The notes under the pieces were generated by a model, which had not been told where the DNA came from, ran no database searches, and was given only the letters and a program-made list of their open reading frames with translations. From G963665495 sp963677785 (GTDB lineage Bacteria; Desulfobacterota; Desulfovibrionia; Desulfovibrionales; Desulfovibrionaceae): a DNA stretch of 64,000 bases. The stretch is from positions 1,426,001 through 1,490,000 of the forward strand of contig CAXXDH010000003.1 of assembly GCA_963677785.2 (NCBI GenBank). The letters are read 5' to 3'. Position 1 is the stretch's first letter. Every line of letters begins with the position of its first letter. Below, in pieces: positions 1 to 8,343 of this stretch. The translations under genes were made by a program, and so were the position numbers.

Positions 1-423
1 ACGTTGCAGGAACTCGGCTGTCCGTGTGTTTTCGCCGCGTATGTGCCCGAGGCGGAGCAGCGGTTGCAGGCCGCCTTTGACGCACTGGCTACAGCCATGC
101 AGCCGGCTTTTGAACGTCTGGAAACAGATACGCCGGATTTGAGCGTATTCAGGAAGCGCGCCGGCGATGCGCAGGAAACACTGGCGGATGCCTTGCTGTT
201 GTTGCGGGAAAATTTTCAGAAGGACGTACGTACGGCCAGACCGGAAAAACTGGAAACGGCGTCGTGGAGCGTACATGCGTCCGGCCTGCTGGATGAACTC
301 GGTTCCCTGGCCCTGCGGCTTCAGTCCGTGGCCGAATGCCGGGAAGCGGAGGACTTTGATTACGGAACAGCTGCAGAAAATATTTTTCAAAGCGCTGGAT
401 CGTCCGTCCCCGATCCGCGTTAA
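1..423 (+). CDS. Partial hypothetical protein (5' end outside window)
   Basis: The frame is open from the first base to a TAA at 421-423, so this is probably the C-terminal part of a gene that begins upstream. A TTG at 4 is in frame but has no visible ribosome site. About 140 residues are seen. They are mostly helical, rich in Ala, Leu and Glu, with one CPC motif near the left edge. I do not recognise a family. It lies 26 bases before the PocR-domain gene on the same strand and may share its transcript. Confidence 0.5.
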   Translation, partial: TLQELGCPCVFAAYVPEAEQRLQAAFDALATAMQPAFERLETDTPDLSVFRKRAGDAQETLADALLLLRENFQKDVRTARPEKLETASWSVHASGLLDELGSLALRLQSVAECREAEDFDYGTAAENIFQSAGSSVPDPR

Positions 424-449
424 CACCATACACTCTTGAAGGATGTACT

Positions 450-947
450 ATGAAACTGACCGACATCATGTCATTGGGGCTTTGGATGGAGGTGGAAGAG
501 GAACTTTGTGAAGATTACGGCGTGAATGCTTTTGTCTTTGACGCAGAGCGTCAACGGCTTACGGAAAATCAGGAATTCGGCAACCAGCTCTGCCCGGCGA
601 TCAAAGCAAAACCTGCGGGGGAAAAGACCATATGTTCCGCCGCGTTGCAGGGCGCTTTGCAACAGGCGGAGAACTCGCGGCAGACCGTGTTTGAAGAATG
701 TCCGACAGGCATGACCGTGGCCTGCGTCCCTGTCTTTGCCGAGGATGCTTTTGCTGGAGCAGTCTGTTTTTGCGGCGTGTTTACGGGGCGTGGAGAATTG
801 GACGCGTTCATGATAGAACAGGCATCCGGAATATCGGAACAAAAAGCGGAAACGCTTGCCAAAGAGGTAACCCGGATGAGCCGGGAGCGGGCCGAGGAAA
901 TAGCGGCCTATATTGAAAACAGTATCAGCGAGTATCTGGAGGACTGA
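450..947 (+). CDS. PocR-type ligand-sensing domain protein
   Basis: This 165-residue protein looks like a stand-alone PocR sensory domain (PF10114). Its order of features fits the family: an LCPAIKA segment, a GEKTICSAALQ segment, EECPTGM, then a hydrophobic VPVFAEDAFAGAVCFCGVF strand pair. A long C-terminal helix (about 125-165) could be a dimerisation coiled coil. There is no DNA-binding, kinase or GGDEF output domain, so it would have to signal through a partner. The ATG follows AAGGA at good spacing. pdxJ starts 32 bases downstream, suggesting co-transcription. The ligand is unknown. In PocR the domain senses propanediol-type small molecules. Confidence 0.72.
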   Translation: MKLTDIMSLGLWMEVEEELCEDYGVNAFVFDAERQRLTENQEFGNQLCPAIKAKPAGEKTICSAALQGALQQAENSRQTVFEECPTGMTVACVPVFAEDAFAGAVCFCGVFTGRGELDAFMIEQASGISEQKAETLAKEVTRMSRERAEEIAAYIENSISEYLED

Positions 948-979
948 GCTTCGGACGCCCGCTTCAATAGGAGGAGACC

Positions 980-1705
980 ATGCCCGTATTGGTAGTGAAC
1001 GTGGACCATGTAGCCACCTTGCGCCAGCAGCGACTGGGCACAGAACCTGATCCGGTGGCGGCGGCCATCGCCTGCGAGCTGGCGGGCGCGGCCGGTATCA
1101 TCGTACACTTGCGCGAGGATCGTCGGCATATTCAGGACCATGACGTGGCGCGTCTGCGCGGCGTCATTCAAACCCAGCTGCATCTGGAAATGGCGGCCAC
1201 GGAGGAGATGCAGCGTATCGCTTTGGAGACCAGGCCCGAAATGGTCTGCCTGGTGCCGGAAAAGCGCGAGGAGCTGACCACGGAAGGCGGCCTGGAATGC
1301 GCCGGGCGGGAAGCCTATCTCAAGGATTACATCGCGCCGTTTACCGAGGAGGGAATCACCTCCAGCCTGTTTATCGACGCGGACCGCAAACAGATAGACG
1401 CCGCCAAGGAAACCGGCGCGGAATACGTCGAGATCCATACCGGCCATTATGCGGACGCCAAGGGGCGCTCCGCGCGTAAGACCGAACTGGACAAACTTTT
1501 GTCTGGCATAACGTACGCGCAGCAGCTCGGCCTGAAGGTCAACCTGGGGCATGGCTTGAATTACACCAATATCTATGGCTTTGCCGAAACCAGCGGCATC
1601 CACGAATATTCCATCGGGCACAGCATCATCTCCCGGGCCGTTCTGGCCGGACTCGACCAGGCTGTCCGCGACTTCGTCAGGATCCTTTCCGTTTTCCCCA
1701 AATAA
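980..1705 (+). CDS. pdxJ: Pyridoxine 5'-phosphate synthase PdxJ
   Basis: PdxJ condenses 1-deoxyxylulose 5-phosphate with 3-amino-2-oxopropyl phosphate to make pyridoxine 5'-phosphate, the last ring-forming step of DXP-dependent vitamin B6 synthesis in the cytoplasm. The 241-residue TIM barrel is of normal length. It starts with NVDHVATLRQQR, carries the HLREDRRHI loop, the MVCLVPEKREELTTEGG segment, EIHTGHYA, and the C-terminal NLGHGLNY and SIGHSIISRA phosphate-binding segments. The ATG follows AGGAGG. A strong hairpin terminator follows directly. acpS, a frequent neighbour of pdxJ, is not present here. Confidence 0.97.
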   Translation: MPVLVVNVDHVATLRQQRLGTEPDPVAAAIACELAGAAGIIVHLREDRRHIQDHDVARLRGVIQTQLHLEMAATEEMQRIALETRPEMVCLVPEKREELTTEGGLECAGREAYLKDYIAPFTEEGITSSLFIDADRKQIDAAKETGAEYVEIHTGHYADAKGRSARKTELDKLLSGITYAQQLGLKVNLGHGLNYTNIYGFAETSGIHEYSIGHSIISRAVLAGLDQAVRDFVRILSVFPK

Positions 1706-1710
1706 GACAA

Positions 1711-1744
1711 AAACCGGGAGAAACCATGTGGTCTCTCCCGGTTT
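1711..1744 (+). terminator. Intrinsic terminator after pdxJ
   Basis: An 11-base perfect inverted repeat (AAACCGGGAGA at 1711-1721 and TCTCCCGGTTT at 1734-1744) begins six bases after the pdxJ stop and is followed by ATTAAT. The inner ACCA/TGGT pair extends the stem with a bulge. Confidence 0.85.
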
Positions 1745-1750
1745 ATTAAT

Positions 1751-1788
1751 GCCTCCGGCGGTTTAGGACCCTTTTTGCAAAAAGGTCC
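1751..1788 (-). terminator. GCCTCCGGCGG repeat with pgk terminator hairpin
   Basis: GCCTCCGGCGG (1751-1761) is followed by a hairpin, GGACC CTTTTT GC AAAAAG GTCC (1766-1788). On the minus strand it lies downstream of pgk and probably ends that transcript. The GC-rich leader resembles the repeat at 35529-35540 in the opposite orientation (11 of 12 bases). Confidence 0.6.
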
Positions 1789-1854
1789 CTGAGAACCTCC
1801 AAAAACATTTAGTATGCAAGATGCGTAGCTGAAACAGAGGGGATTTCCTCTTTC

Positions 1855-3033
1855 CTAGCCTTTGGCGCGTTCTTCCAGCATGGCAACTGCGGGGAGGGTT
1901 TTGCCTTCGAGGAATTCCAGGAAGGAGCCGCCGCCGGTGGTGATGTAGGAGATGCCGTCCGCGAGGCCAAAGCTTTCGATTGCTGCGATGGTGTCGCCGC
2001 CGCCCGCCAGGGAGAAGCATTCGCTATCCGCGATGGAGTAGCCGACCACCTTGGTGCCTCCGGCGAACTGATCGAATTCGAATACGCCCACCGGGCCGTT
2101 CCAGACCACGGTGCCGGCTTTTTTGATGTAATCTGCGTACTGCTTGGCGGTTACCGGGCCAATGTCCAGAATCATGTCGTCGGGGCCGATTTCCTCCACG
2201 TTTTTCAGGACCGGGGTGGCGTTTTCCGAGAGTTCGGAGCTGACCACGGCGTCCACCGGAACCGGGATGACACTGCCCGCGTCCTTGGCCATTTCCAGCA
2301 GTTTTTTGGCTTCGTCCACCAGTTCGGGCTCATACAGGGACTTGCCCACGTTGTAGCCGTTGGCCGCGATGAAATTGTTGGCAATGCCGCCGCCCACGAT
2401 GAGCTGGTCGACTTTCTTGCTCAGATTTTCCAGCAAGGTCAGTTTGGTGGAAACTTTGGAGCCGCCCACAATGGCCAGTAACGGGCGTTTGGGTTCTTCC
2501 AGGGCCTTGGAAAGGGCCTCAAGTTCGGCTGAAAGCAGCAGTCCGGCGCAGGCCACGGGCGCGAATTTGGCCACGGCATGGGTGGAAGCCTGGGCACGGT
2601 GGGCCGTGCCGAAAGCATCCATGACGTAAATGTCGCAGAGCGCGGCCATTTTTTTGCCCAGTTCTTCGTTGTCCTTTTTTTCTCCTTTCAGGAAGCGGAC
2701 GTTCTCGCACAGCACGATTTCGCCCGCGGCCACGTCCAGGCCGTCCAGCCAGTCTTTTACCAGGCGTACGGGCTTGCCCAGCAGTTCGGACATGTGGGTG
2801 GCAACCGGCTTGAGCGAAAACTGTTCGTCGTATTCGCCCTCTGTGGGGCGTCCAAGGTGACTCATGAGAATGACCTTGGCCCCGGCGCTGTCTGCGTACT
2901 TGATGGTGTCCAGGCTGGCGCGGATGCGTTTGTCGTTGGTCACGCGGCCCTCTTTGAGCGGAACATTGAGATCCTCGCGAATAAGGACACGTTTGCCCGC
3001 AAGGTCGAGGTCAGTCATTTTCAATACCGGCAT
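1855..3033 (-). CDS. pgk: Phosphoglycerate kinase
   Basis: This enzyme transfers phosphate between 1,3-bisphosphoglycerate and ADP in cytoplasmic glycolysis and gluconeogenesis. The 392-residue protein has the normal length. It shows VLIREDLNVPL near the N-terminus (substrate-binding RxDxNVP), MSHLGRP, the AFGTAHRAQAS segment, VGGSKVSTK, the hinge region, NGPVGVFE, and the C-terminal GGGDT ATP-site loop followed by TGGGSFLEFLEG. I chose the ATG at 3033 because it follows AAGGAGA and matches the family start. The frame continues upstream for 71 codons, but without homology. It converges on pdxJ. Confidence 0.97.
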   Translation of the reverse strand: MPVLKMTDLDLAGKRVLIREDLNVPLKEGRVTNDKRIRASLDTIKYADSAGAKVILMSHLGRPTEGEYDEQFSLKPVATHMSELLGKPVRLVKDWLDGLDVAAGEIVLCENVRFLKGEKKDNEELGKKMAALCDIYVMDAFGTAHRAQASTHAVAKFAPVACAGLLLSAELEALSKALEEPKRPLLAIVGGSKVSTKLTLLENLSKKVDQLIVGGGIANNFIAANGYNVGKSLYEPELVDEAKKLLEMAKDAGSVIPVPVDAVVSSELSENATPVLKNVEEIGPDDMILDIGPVTAKQYADYIKKAGTVVWNGPVGVFEFDQFAGGTKVVGYSIADSECFSLAGGGDTIAAIESFGLADGISYITTGGGSFLEFLEGKTLPAVAMLEERAKG

Positions 3034-3246
3034 GGGGTGTCTCCTTGTTGGGTAAATAGTATCTGGGGTTGCAGCCTGGGGGCAAAACACCCCGTGGCTT
3101 TTATTCAGTGAAAATTGTTTTCTGCCTACCACAAGCCGCTGGCCAGGACAATCCCCGCCAATGAAACAAGAGCTTGTACGCATTGCAATAAAGGGCCTGG
3201 CGGGTTTTGACACTGTGAGGGGAGATATATGAAAAATGCTTGACAC

Positions 3247-3267
3247 TGAAAATGAGATTCATTATCA
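3247..3267. promoter_or_regulatory. Fur box
   Basis: The 19-base core GAAAATGAGATTCATTATC (3248-3266) matches 16 of 19 positions of the Escherichia coli Fur consensus GATAATGATAATCATTATC. With one more base at each end it forms 9-base near-palindromic arms around GAT. It lies 63 bases before the preferred start of the TPR gene and shares 19 of 21 bases with the box at 52769-52789. Iron-dependent repression of the downstream unit is the likely role. Confidence 0.72.
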
Positions 3268-3329
3268 AATAAAACATGACGACGGTGGAGCAAATTTCTC
3301 GCAATCAAAAAATAGAAACGAGGTCTCTT

Positions 3330-3641
3330 ATGTGTTTAGCCAACGCGGTGGGTAAATTAAATCGTCAGGGCATGGAATTCTGTAACCAGGGCAAATACCA
3401 CGAAGCGCTGACCTTGCTGCGCCAGGCCCTGCAGGTCTGCCAGGAGGGCGAGTTCAAGACCTACGAAGTAAAAATTTTGAATAATATCGGACTGGTTCTG
3501 CAAATGCAGAAAGAGTTCAGCCAGGCAGCGGTGTTTTTCGAAGAAGCCCTGGACAAAAGTCTGGGCCTGAAAAAATGCGGCGCCTATCTGGCGGATAAAA
3601 TTCGCAGAAACAAAGAATCAGCGCTGCGCCAGGCGGCCTGA
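3330..3641 (+). CDS. Small TPR protein, first gene of a Fur-box unit
   Basis: The 103-residue protein contains two tetratricopeptide-like repeats: GMEFCNQGKYHEALTLLRQA and LNNIGLVLQMQKEFSQAAVF followed by FEEAL. TPR proteins are protein-interaction scaffolds. No enzyme domain is visible and there is no signal peptide, so a cytoplasmic role is expected. An ATG at 3276 is in frame, but it lacks a ribosome site and lies only nine bases after the Fur box. The ATG at 3330 follows GAGG with six-base spacing and is preferred. The DUF2325 gene follows 67 bases downstream. The role is unknown, but the Fur box suggests induction under iron limitation. Confidence 0.75.
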   Translation: MCLANAVGKLNRQGMEFCNQGKYHEALTLLRQALQVCQEGEFKTYEVKILNNIGLVLQMQKEFSQAAVFFEEALDKSLGLKKCGAYLADKIRRNKESALRQAA

Positions 3642-3708
3642 CGCAGCAGATGTAACAGCGCTCCTGCCACCGGGGCTAAGCCGGGGCAGGGGCTATGCAG
3701 GAGGATGT

Positions 3709-4911
3709 ATGTTTTCCAATGAAGTTCGGACCGAACCTATACGACGCATCAAGATCTGGGAGCTTCCGGATACGCAATGTTCCATTGTGGGTACCTGCCT
3801 GAGTCTGGCCGAGTTGCGTAAAATCGCACGCAAGACCGGAGTCGAACTGCGTAAGAACGTCACGGAATACGAGCTGCACGGCATTTTCGTCGGACTTTGC
3901 AAGGACGAGTGCGCGCCCGCCAAGGCCGTGAACAAGTTGCTGGACAAAAAGTACGAACGTGTGCTGCGCAAGTTTTCCATGGGCAAAAGCACCGAAGAGT
4001 TGCGTGTCCTCTGGGATGAGACCATGCAACAGGGCATTATTCCCGGCCCCTACTGGGCCATCATGTCCCATCCGACCGCCTCGGCCGGATTGAAGGCCCA
4101 TGTCTTCGGCGAGGTGCACATGCTTTCGCACGCGGTGGGCGCCTCCAACCGGGGGGACATCAAGCGCTTGCGGATGCTGGAAAAAGATCTGGGGCAAGCC
4201 CAGGAACGGCTCGACCAGGTCAAGTGCGTTTACCGGAAACGAACGGCGTCGCTGGCCGAAAAGAACGCCATGCTCCAGCAGGCCAATGCGGTGCTGCGCC
4301 AGGAGCTGGAGGCCGGCCGGGAGCAATCGGAAATGGTTGCCGATCCCGTGTTGTACCGGACCAATGCCTTGATGCAAAAAGAATTGGAAGCTCTCCGCCA
4401 GCGTACGGAGCATCTGGAAAAACGCATTCAGGAACTGGAAGGGGTCAATGCTGATCTGGAGCGTGAAAACGCGGAGCAGCGCGACGAGCTGCAGCTTATG
4501 GAAAACGAAATGGAGCGCGCGGTTTCCGCTGCTCCGGAAGCACCCTGCGGGTGCGAATACGCGGACCGTTGCACGGAACGAAATCTTTGCGGCAAATGCA
4601 TCCTCTACGTTGGCGGCCGGACCAATCTGATCAAGCACTACCGGATGCTTGTGGAAAAATACGGCGGCCAGTTTATACATCATGACGGCGGCGTGGAAAC
4701 CTCCAGCAAGAAACTGCAGAAAATACTCCCCAAGGCGGATGCCGTGCTGTTTCCCGTGGATTGCGTCAGCCACGAGGCCAGCCTGTTTGTCAAAAACGCC
4801 TGCAAACATTGCGACAAGCCCTGCTACATGCTTCGCAGCTCGGGGCTTTCGTCTTTGACCCGGACTCTTGGAGATTTGACGCAGACGGAAACAGAGCAAC
4901 CCTATCAATAA
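3709..4911 (+). CDS. DUF2325 domain protein with long coiled coil
   Basis: The 400-residue protein has three parts. The N-terminal part (about 1-150) is globular. A long coiled coil follows (about 150-275, heptads rich in Glu, Gln and Leu, e.g. LEKRIQELEGVNADLERENA). A Cys-rich linker (CGCEYADRC, NLCGKC) then leads into a C-terminal DUF2325 domain (PF10087, about 303-395) with VGGRTNLIKHYRMLV, HHDGG, PVDCVSHEAS and RSSGLSSL. DUF2325 proteins have no established function. The Cys clusters suggest metal or redox chemistry, which is inference. The ATG follows AGGAGG. It is the second gene behind the Fur box. Confidence 0.85.
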   Translation: MFSNEVRTEPIRRIKIWELPDTQCSIVGTCLSLAELRKIARKTGVELRKNVTEYELHGIFVGLCKDECAPAKAVNKLLDKKYERVLRKFSMGKSTEELRVLWDETMQQGIIPGPYWAIMSHPTASAGLKAHVFGEVHMLSHAVGASNRGDIKRLRMLEKDLGQAQERLDQVKCVYRKRTASLAEKNAMLQQANAVLRQELEAGREQSEMVADPVLYRTNALMQKELEALRQRTEHLEKRIQELEGVNADLERENAEQRDELQLMENEMERAVSAAPEAPCGCEYADRCTERNLCGKCILYVGGRTNLIKHYRMLVEKYGGQFIHHDGGVETSSKKLQKILPKADAVLFPVDCVSHEASLFVKNACKHCDKPCYMLRSSGLSSLTRTLGDLTQTETEQPYQ

Positions 4912-4933
4912 ATCCTGTCAATGGAGGATGGTC

Positions 4934-5038
4934 ATGAACATGTCCAGTTCCATTTCGTCAAAAGGCTCGCCCAAAAAATTGTTTGCCACGGTGCTCAAGG
5001 GCATCAAAAAAAAGACGCAAGCGTCCACCAGCAAATAG
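4934..5038 (+). CDS. 34-residue basic peptide, third gene of the Fur-box unit
   Basis: A short frame of 34 codons starts at an ATG with a strong GGAGG seven bases upstream and ends at TAG (5036-5038). It begins 22 bases after the DUF2325 stop. The peptide is Ser/Lys-rich and strongly basic, with a hydrophobic stretch KLFATVLKGI in the middle and KKKTQ after it, so it could form an amphipathic cationic helix. The ribosome site and tight spacing argue that it is translated. No homologue is known to me. Confidence 0.6.
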   Translation: MNMSSSISSKGSPKKLFATVLKGIKKKTQASTSK

Positions 5039-5517
5039 GACGTTTACGCATCGTCACAACAGTTGCATCACGATGACCGCGTGGGGTGCCTGACCATGGG
5101 GCGACCCTCTGCCAGGATACCGCGGATGCCTGGAAGAGCAAGCCATCCCCGCCATGAAAAGGCGCCCCTCCCTTTTTGAAATCCCATTCGTCCTCCTCTT
5201 TGAATCTGAGAAAAATGCCGGTAACTGTCTGTAAGAGACTTTTTTCGAATTTAAAGCTTGTTCGACCGGACGCACTGGCTTGAAAACGGGCAAGTCCGCG
5301 GCCACGCCTGATGAGTCCGGTTGTGTCACCGCAAAAGTGAACGAGCTCATTGCCGGATAGCGAGAAACAAGTTTCCCTTTTCGGCTTTGCCATTTTGTCC
5401 AGCTGACGCTATCTTCACCACGGTAGGTCGCACGATGTCTGTTTTCGGGAAGAAGCGACCATGATTGCTCTATGAACGCAGCATCCGGCCCATTTCAACA
5501 TAAGAAAAGAGGAAAAA
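5039..5517. other. Intergenic region without a supported gene
   Basis: No reading frame here has a credible start or family resemblance. A short inverted repeat (CATCGT and ACGATG, near 5048-5074) follows the small peptide gene but lacks a T-run. The region presumably holds the rhodanese promoter in its right half. Confidence 0.5.
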
Positions 5518-6042
5518 ATGATAGCGAGAAGCACTGTTCAAGCCTTATGCATCCTGGCCCTTTCAGCAGTCCTCGGGCTGGGGATAAACTGCATCAGACC
5601 GGACGGCATACCTCTGGTACACGCCACGGCAAGCGCCGTACAACTTGATGCCAATGACGGCGAGATAGCGATCAAAGACGCGGCCATGCTTTTCCTTTCG
5701 CACAGGGCGGTCTTTTTGGACGCGCGCAGTCAGATGGAATTCGAGGACGGACACATCCAGGGGGCTCTTGCGGCTCCTGTTGAAGACTTTGACGATGTAT
5801 ACGAAGAAATAGCTCCGAAGTTGAAAACCGCAGAGATGATCATCACTTACTGTGATGGCGAACGCTGTCCCCTCAGCCATGAACTGGCCAAGAGGCTCAA
5901 GACGCGGGGTTTTGACAACGTCTATGTGCTGAAGAACGGCTGGAAGCTGTGGCAGGATGAAAAATTACCGGTTGAAACGGGCGTTGTCAGTTTTCTTTTC
6001 CCTGTTTCGGAGCGAGCGGCATGCACCGAATGCGGAAGCTGA
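5518..6042 (+). CDS. Membrane-anchored or exported rhodanese-like protein
   Basis: The 174-residue protein begins with a hydrophobic signal or anchor (about 5-24), then a rhodanese domain (about 50-155): FLDARSQMEFEDGHIQGA, then the active-site loop Y-C112-D-G-E-R-C117 with the catalytic Cys first, and NVYVLKNGWKLWQ at the C-terminal end of the fold. Rhodaneses carry sulfane sulphur as a cysteine persulphide. A C-terminal extension ends in CTECGS. The ATG follows AAAAGAGGAAAAA. The last 22 bases overlap the MauE-like gene, so the two are very probably translated together in one envelope sulphur or redox pathway. Confidence 0.85.
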   Translation: MIARSTVQALCILALSAVLGLGINCIRPDGIPLVHATASAVQLDANDGEIAIKDAAMLFLSHRAVFLDARSQMEFEDGHIQGALAAPVEDFDDVYEEIAPKLKTAEMIITYCDGERCPLSHELAKRLKTRGFDNVYVLKNGWKLWQDEKLPVETGVVSFLFPVSERAACTECGS

Positions 6043-6464
6043 GTACGTTTCCTCTCCTCCTGCGCCTGATGCTCGCCGCCATTTTCATCTACGCGAGTAT
6101 AGATAAAATACGCTATCCCGCCGAGTTTGCAGCAATCGTTACGAATTACCGCGTGCTGCCGGACAGTTTGATCAATCTCACGGCAATTGTTTTGCCCTGG
6201 CTTGAGCTTGTTCTCGGCGTTCTGCTGGTATTGGGACGGTGGCGGGGCGGGACGCTGCTGCTGGTGAACCTGCTGTTGCTCATCTTTTGGACCGTGCTCG
6301 TATTCAATTACTTCCGCGGCATTGATATCAGTTGCGGTTGTTTTTCAACAAAGTTCGACGAGTCCTCCAGCATGGTCTGGTATCTGGTCAGGGATGGTTT
6401 CTTTCTATGCCTTGCCCTCTGTGCGGGGGCGTTTCATGTAAGAGCGCGTAAGGTTGCGGGATAA
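6021..6464 (+). CDS. MauE/DoxX-family membrane protein
   Basis: This 147-residue integral membrane protein has four predicted membrane segments and the MauE/DoxX pattern: a first helix ending ASIDKIRYPAEFA, an LPWLELVLGVLLV helix, and a conserved CGCF motif (in ISCGCFST) after helix three. MauE-type proteins assist disulphide formation or maturation of periplasmic enzymes. A GGAG precedes the start inside the rhodanese gene. Pairing with a rhodanese suggests periplasmic thiol or sulphur handling. Confidence 0.8.
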   Translation: MHRMRKLSTFPLLLRLMLAAIFIYASIDKIRYPAEFAAIVTNYRVLPDSLINLTAIVLPWLELVLGVLLVLGRWRGGTLLLVNLLLLIFWTVLVFNYFRGIDISCGCFSTKFDESSSMVWYLVRDGFFLCLALCAGAFHVRARKVAG

Positions 6465-6585
6465 ATTTTCAGTAGGTCCTTTTTGGATGACCAAAGGGGA
6501 GCGGCACCTTGCGTGAAGTCCGGCTGTAACCGCGTATCTGTTCTCCAGACAAACCTTGTTTTTTGCTCAGGCGTCAATTCAAATT

Positions 6586-6610
6586 GCCGGCCGGCCAGAA
6601 GCCGGCCGGC
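6586..6610. terminator. Bidirectional terminator between convergent genes
   Basis: Two copies of the self-complementary GCCGGCCGGC (6586-6595 and 6601-6610) flank a five-base loop. TTT follows on the plus strand and AATTTG on the minus strand. It lies between the convergent MauE-like and racemase genes. Confidence 0.7.
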
Positions 6611-6618
6611 TTTCACGT

Positions 6619-7341
6619 TCAAGCTTTCAGGGCAAAATCCACTGCCGCCTGGCAATGAAGCCAGGCCGTGTTGAACATGGGGAGGTCGGGGCGGTCTTGC
6701 TGGCGCAGCAGCAGGAAGATTTCCGTGCAGCCCAAAATGACTCCCTCGGCGCCTTGGTCGCGGACCATTCTGTCCACGATCTCAATATAGCTCTGCCGCG
6801 ACGCGTCCTTGATATCGAATTTGACCAGTTCGTTAAAAATGATTTGGTCGACCTTGTCTTGCTCCTCCGGTTCGGGGACCAGAATTTCCAGGCCGAAGCG
6901 GGCGGCAAATCGTTCCTTGAGATAGGCGAGCTGCATGACCGGCTTGGTGCCGAGCAGAATCACCTTCTGCAGGCCCTGTTGTTGGATGGCATGGCCGGTG
7001 GGGTCCGCGATATGAATAAAAGGGACGTTCCGTGAGGCCATAAGCGGCTCCAGGGTGGCATGGAGCGTATTGGATGCGCAAAGGATGACATCCGCGCCGC
7101 CTGCCACGAGCCTGTCGATGTGGGACTCCATGTAGCGCTGCAAGCCCTCCCAGTCGGCCTGGCGTACGAAGGCCTCGATATTGCCGAAGTTCATTCCGGA
7201 GATCAGTGTTTCCGCTATTTCCCAGCCCCCAAGACGCGCGTTAACCTCGTCGTTGAGGAATTTGTAATATTCGCCGGTGGCTATATTGCTGCAGCCACCC
7301 AAGAGTCCGATTGTTTTTTGCGGCAACGGACGTTTGTCCAT
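6619..7341 (-). CDS. Aspartate/glutamate racemase family protein
   Basis: PLP-independent amino-acid racemases use two cysteines as acid and base. Both are visible: LCASNTLH in the N-terminal lobe and LGCTEI in the C-terminal lobe. The start IGLLGGCSNIATGEYY is typical of the aspartate racemase branch. The length is 240 residues. I chose the ATG at 7341 because AAGGAG lies seven bases upstream; the frame extends 31 codons further without similarity. The likely substrate is aspartate or glutamate, and the exact choice cannot be read from sequence. Confidence 0.88.
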   Translation of the reverse strand: MDKRPLPQKTIGLLGGCSNIATGEYYKFLNDEVNARLGGWEIAETLISGMNFGNIEAFVRQADWEGLQRYMESHIDRLVAGGADVILCASNTLHATLEPLMASRNVPFIHIADPTGHAIQQQGLQKVILLGTKPVMQLAYLKERFAARFGLEILVPEPEEQDKVDQIIFNELVKFDIKDASRQSYIEIVDRMVRDQGAEGVILGCTEIFLLLRQQDRPDLPMFNTAWLHCQAAVDFALKA

Positions 7342-7564
7342 GATCTGCTCCTTTTGTTTGTGCCTGTTCAACCCTTCATAGGGGATCCGGCGGCATGATT
7401 GTATGAACCATATTGATTTTGCGAAAGAATTCAAGGGCTGACTTCAGGGCGTACGCGTTATGAGCCCGACATGCGTTGAACGGTTACAGCCCGTAGTTGA
7501 CGTGGTGGGAGGTTCCAGGTAGCAAGATCAAGCTGTAGTGAATTGTGGTATTGAGGAGGCGCGG

Positions 7565-8029
7565 ATGCGGAAAAACATCGCTCTTGTGGCGCACGACAAT
7601 TGCAAACACACCTTGCTGGACTTTGTAGCGGAATATTTTGATAAACTGGCCTGTCACCAGCTTTTTGCCACAGGCACCACCGGCGGGTTGATTGAAAAGC
7701 TGCTGCGGGAAAAAGGCGCGCAAAGCGGCTGCCCGGAACGGGATTTCAGCCTGCAGAAAATGAAGTCCGGCCCCCTGGGCGGAGATCAGCAGCTCGGCGC
7801 GTTGATTGCGGAAGGCAAGATAGACATTCTGATTTTTTTCTGGGATCCGATGCAGCCCCATCCGCATGATGTGGACGTCAAGGCCCTGCTGCGGCTGGCC
7901 GTGCTCTATAACATTCCCACCGCCTCCAACCGGTCTTCTGCGGACTTTCTGATCAGCTCTCCGCATTTCAGCCACGAATACCATATCCGGGAAACAGACG
8001 TCTCAACGTATCTGCAAAGAAAAATATGA
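7565..8029 (+). CDS. mgsA: Methylglyoxal synthase
   Basis: MgsA converts dihydroxyacetone phosphate to methylglyoxal and phosphate, a bypass that relieves sugar-phosphate accumulation when phosphate is scarce. The 154-residue protein shows IALVAHDNCK at the start, FATGTTGG (phosphate-binding), SGPLGGDQQLGALI with the catalytic Asp, and FFWDPMQPHPHDVDVKALLRLA followed by NIPTASNRSSADF. The ATG at 7565 follows GAGGAGG; an earlier TTG in frame lacks this. It is divergent from the racemase gene. Confidence 0.96.
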   Translation: MRKNIALVAHDNCKHTLLDFVAEYFDKLACHQLFATGTTGGLIEKLLREKGAQSGCPERDFSLQKMKSGPLGGDQQLGALIAEGKIDILIFFWDPMQPHPHDVDVKALLRLAVLYNIPTASNRSSADFLISSPHFSHEYHIRETDVSTYLQRKI

Positions 8030-8343
8030 AAACCCGCATATGATGCGCCTCGGCATGTTGTATCCGCCGGACTCTGTTCAAACAGTGACAACGCGCTAAG
8101 GATCCGCTGTGAAAAATAACAGCTTCCGATGCCATCCGTCTCTATTTTTTGCTTGTCTCAAGCTATCCCAGTAACCATCCTCAAATATTTCATTGACTCA
8201 AATCTCAATTTTACCCTAATAATCAACACAGAATAACCGATCAGACTTAAGCTGACTTTAATGTTCTATTTATTGTTAAGGCTCGGTCGGGATGTGTTTC
8301 CAATGTGAATCGGATCAAGGGAACGTGGTGCGGGAGTACGGCA

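Noticed and set aside
5308..5340. CTGATGAGTCC, resembling the core of a hammerhead ribozyme
   Set aside because: The complementary GGAC stem, the GAAA box and a stem III are not found at the required positions.
5004..5393. Two minus-strand frames of 129 and 98 codons after the 34-codon gene
   Set aside because: Neither has a ribosome site or family resemblance, and they overlap each other in different frames.
6470..6560. Sequence slightly like a cobalamin riboswitch (AAAGGGGAGCGG followed by AAGTCCGG and GCTGT)
   Set aside because: It lies between two convergent gene ends, lacks the conserved GCCACTG core, and has no downstream gene to control.
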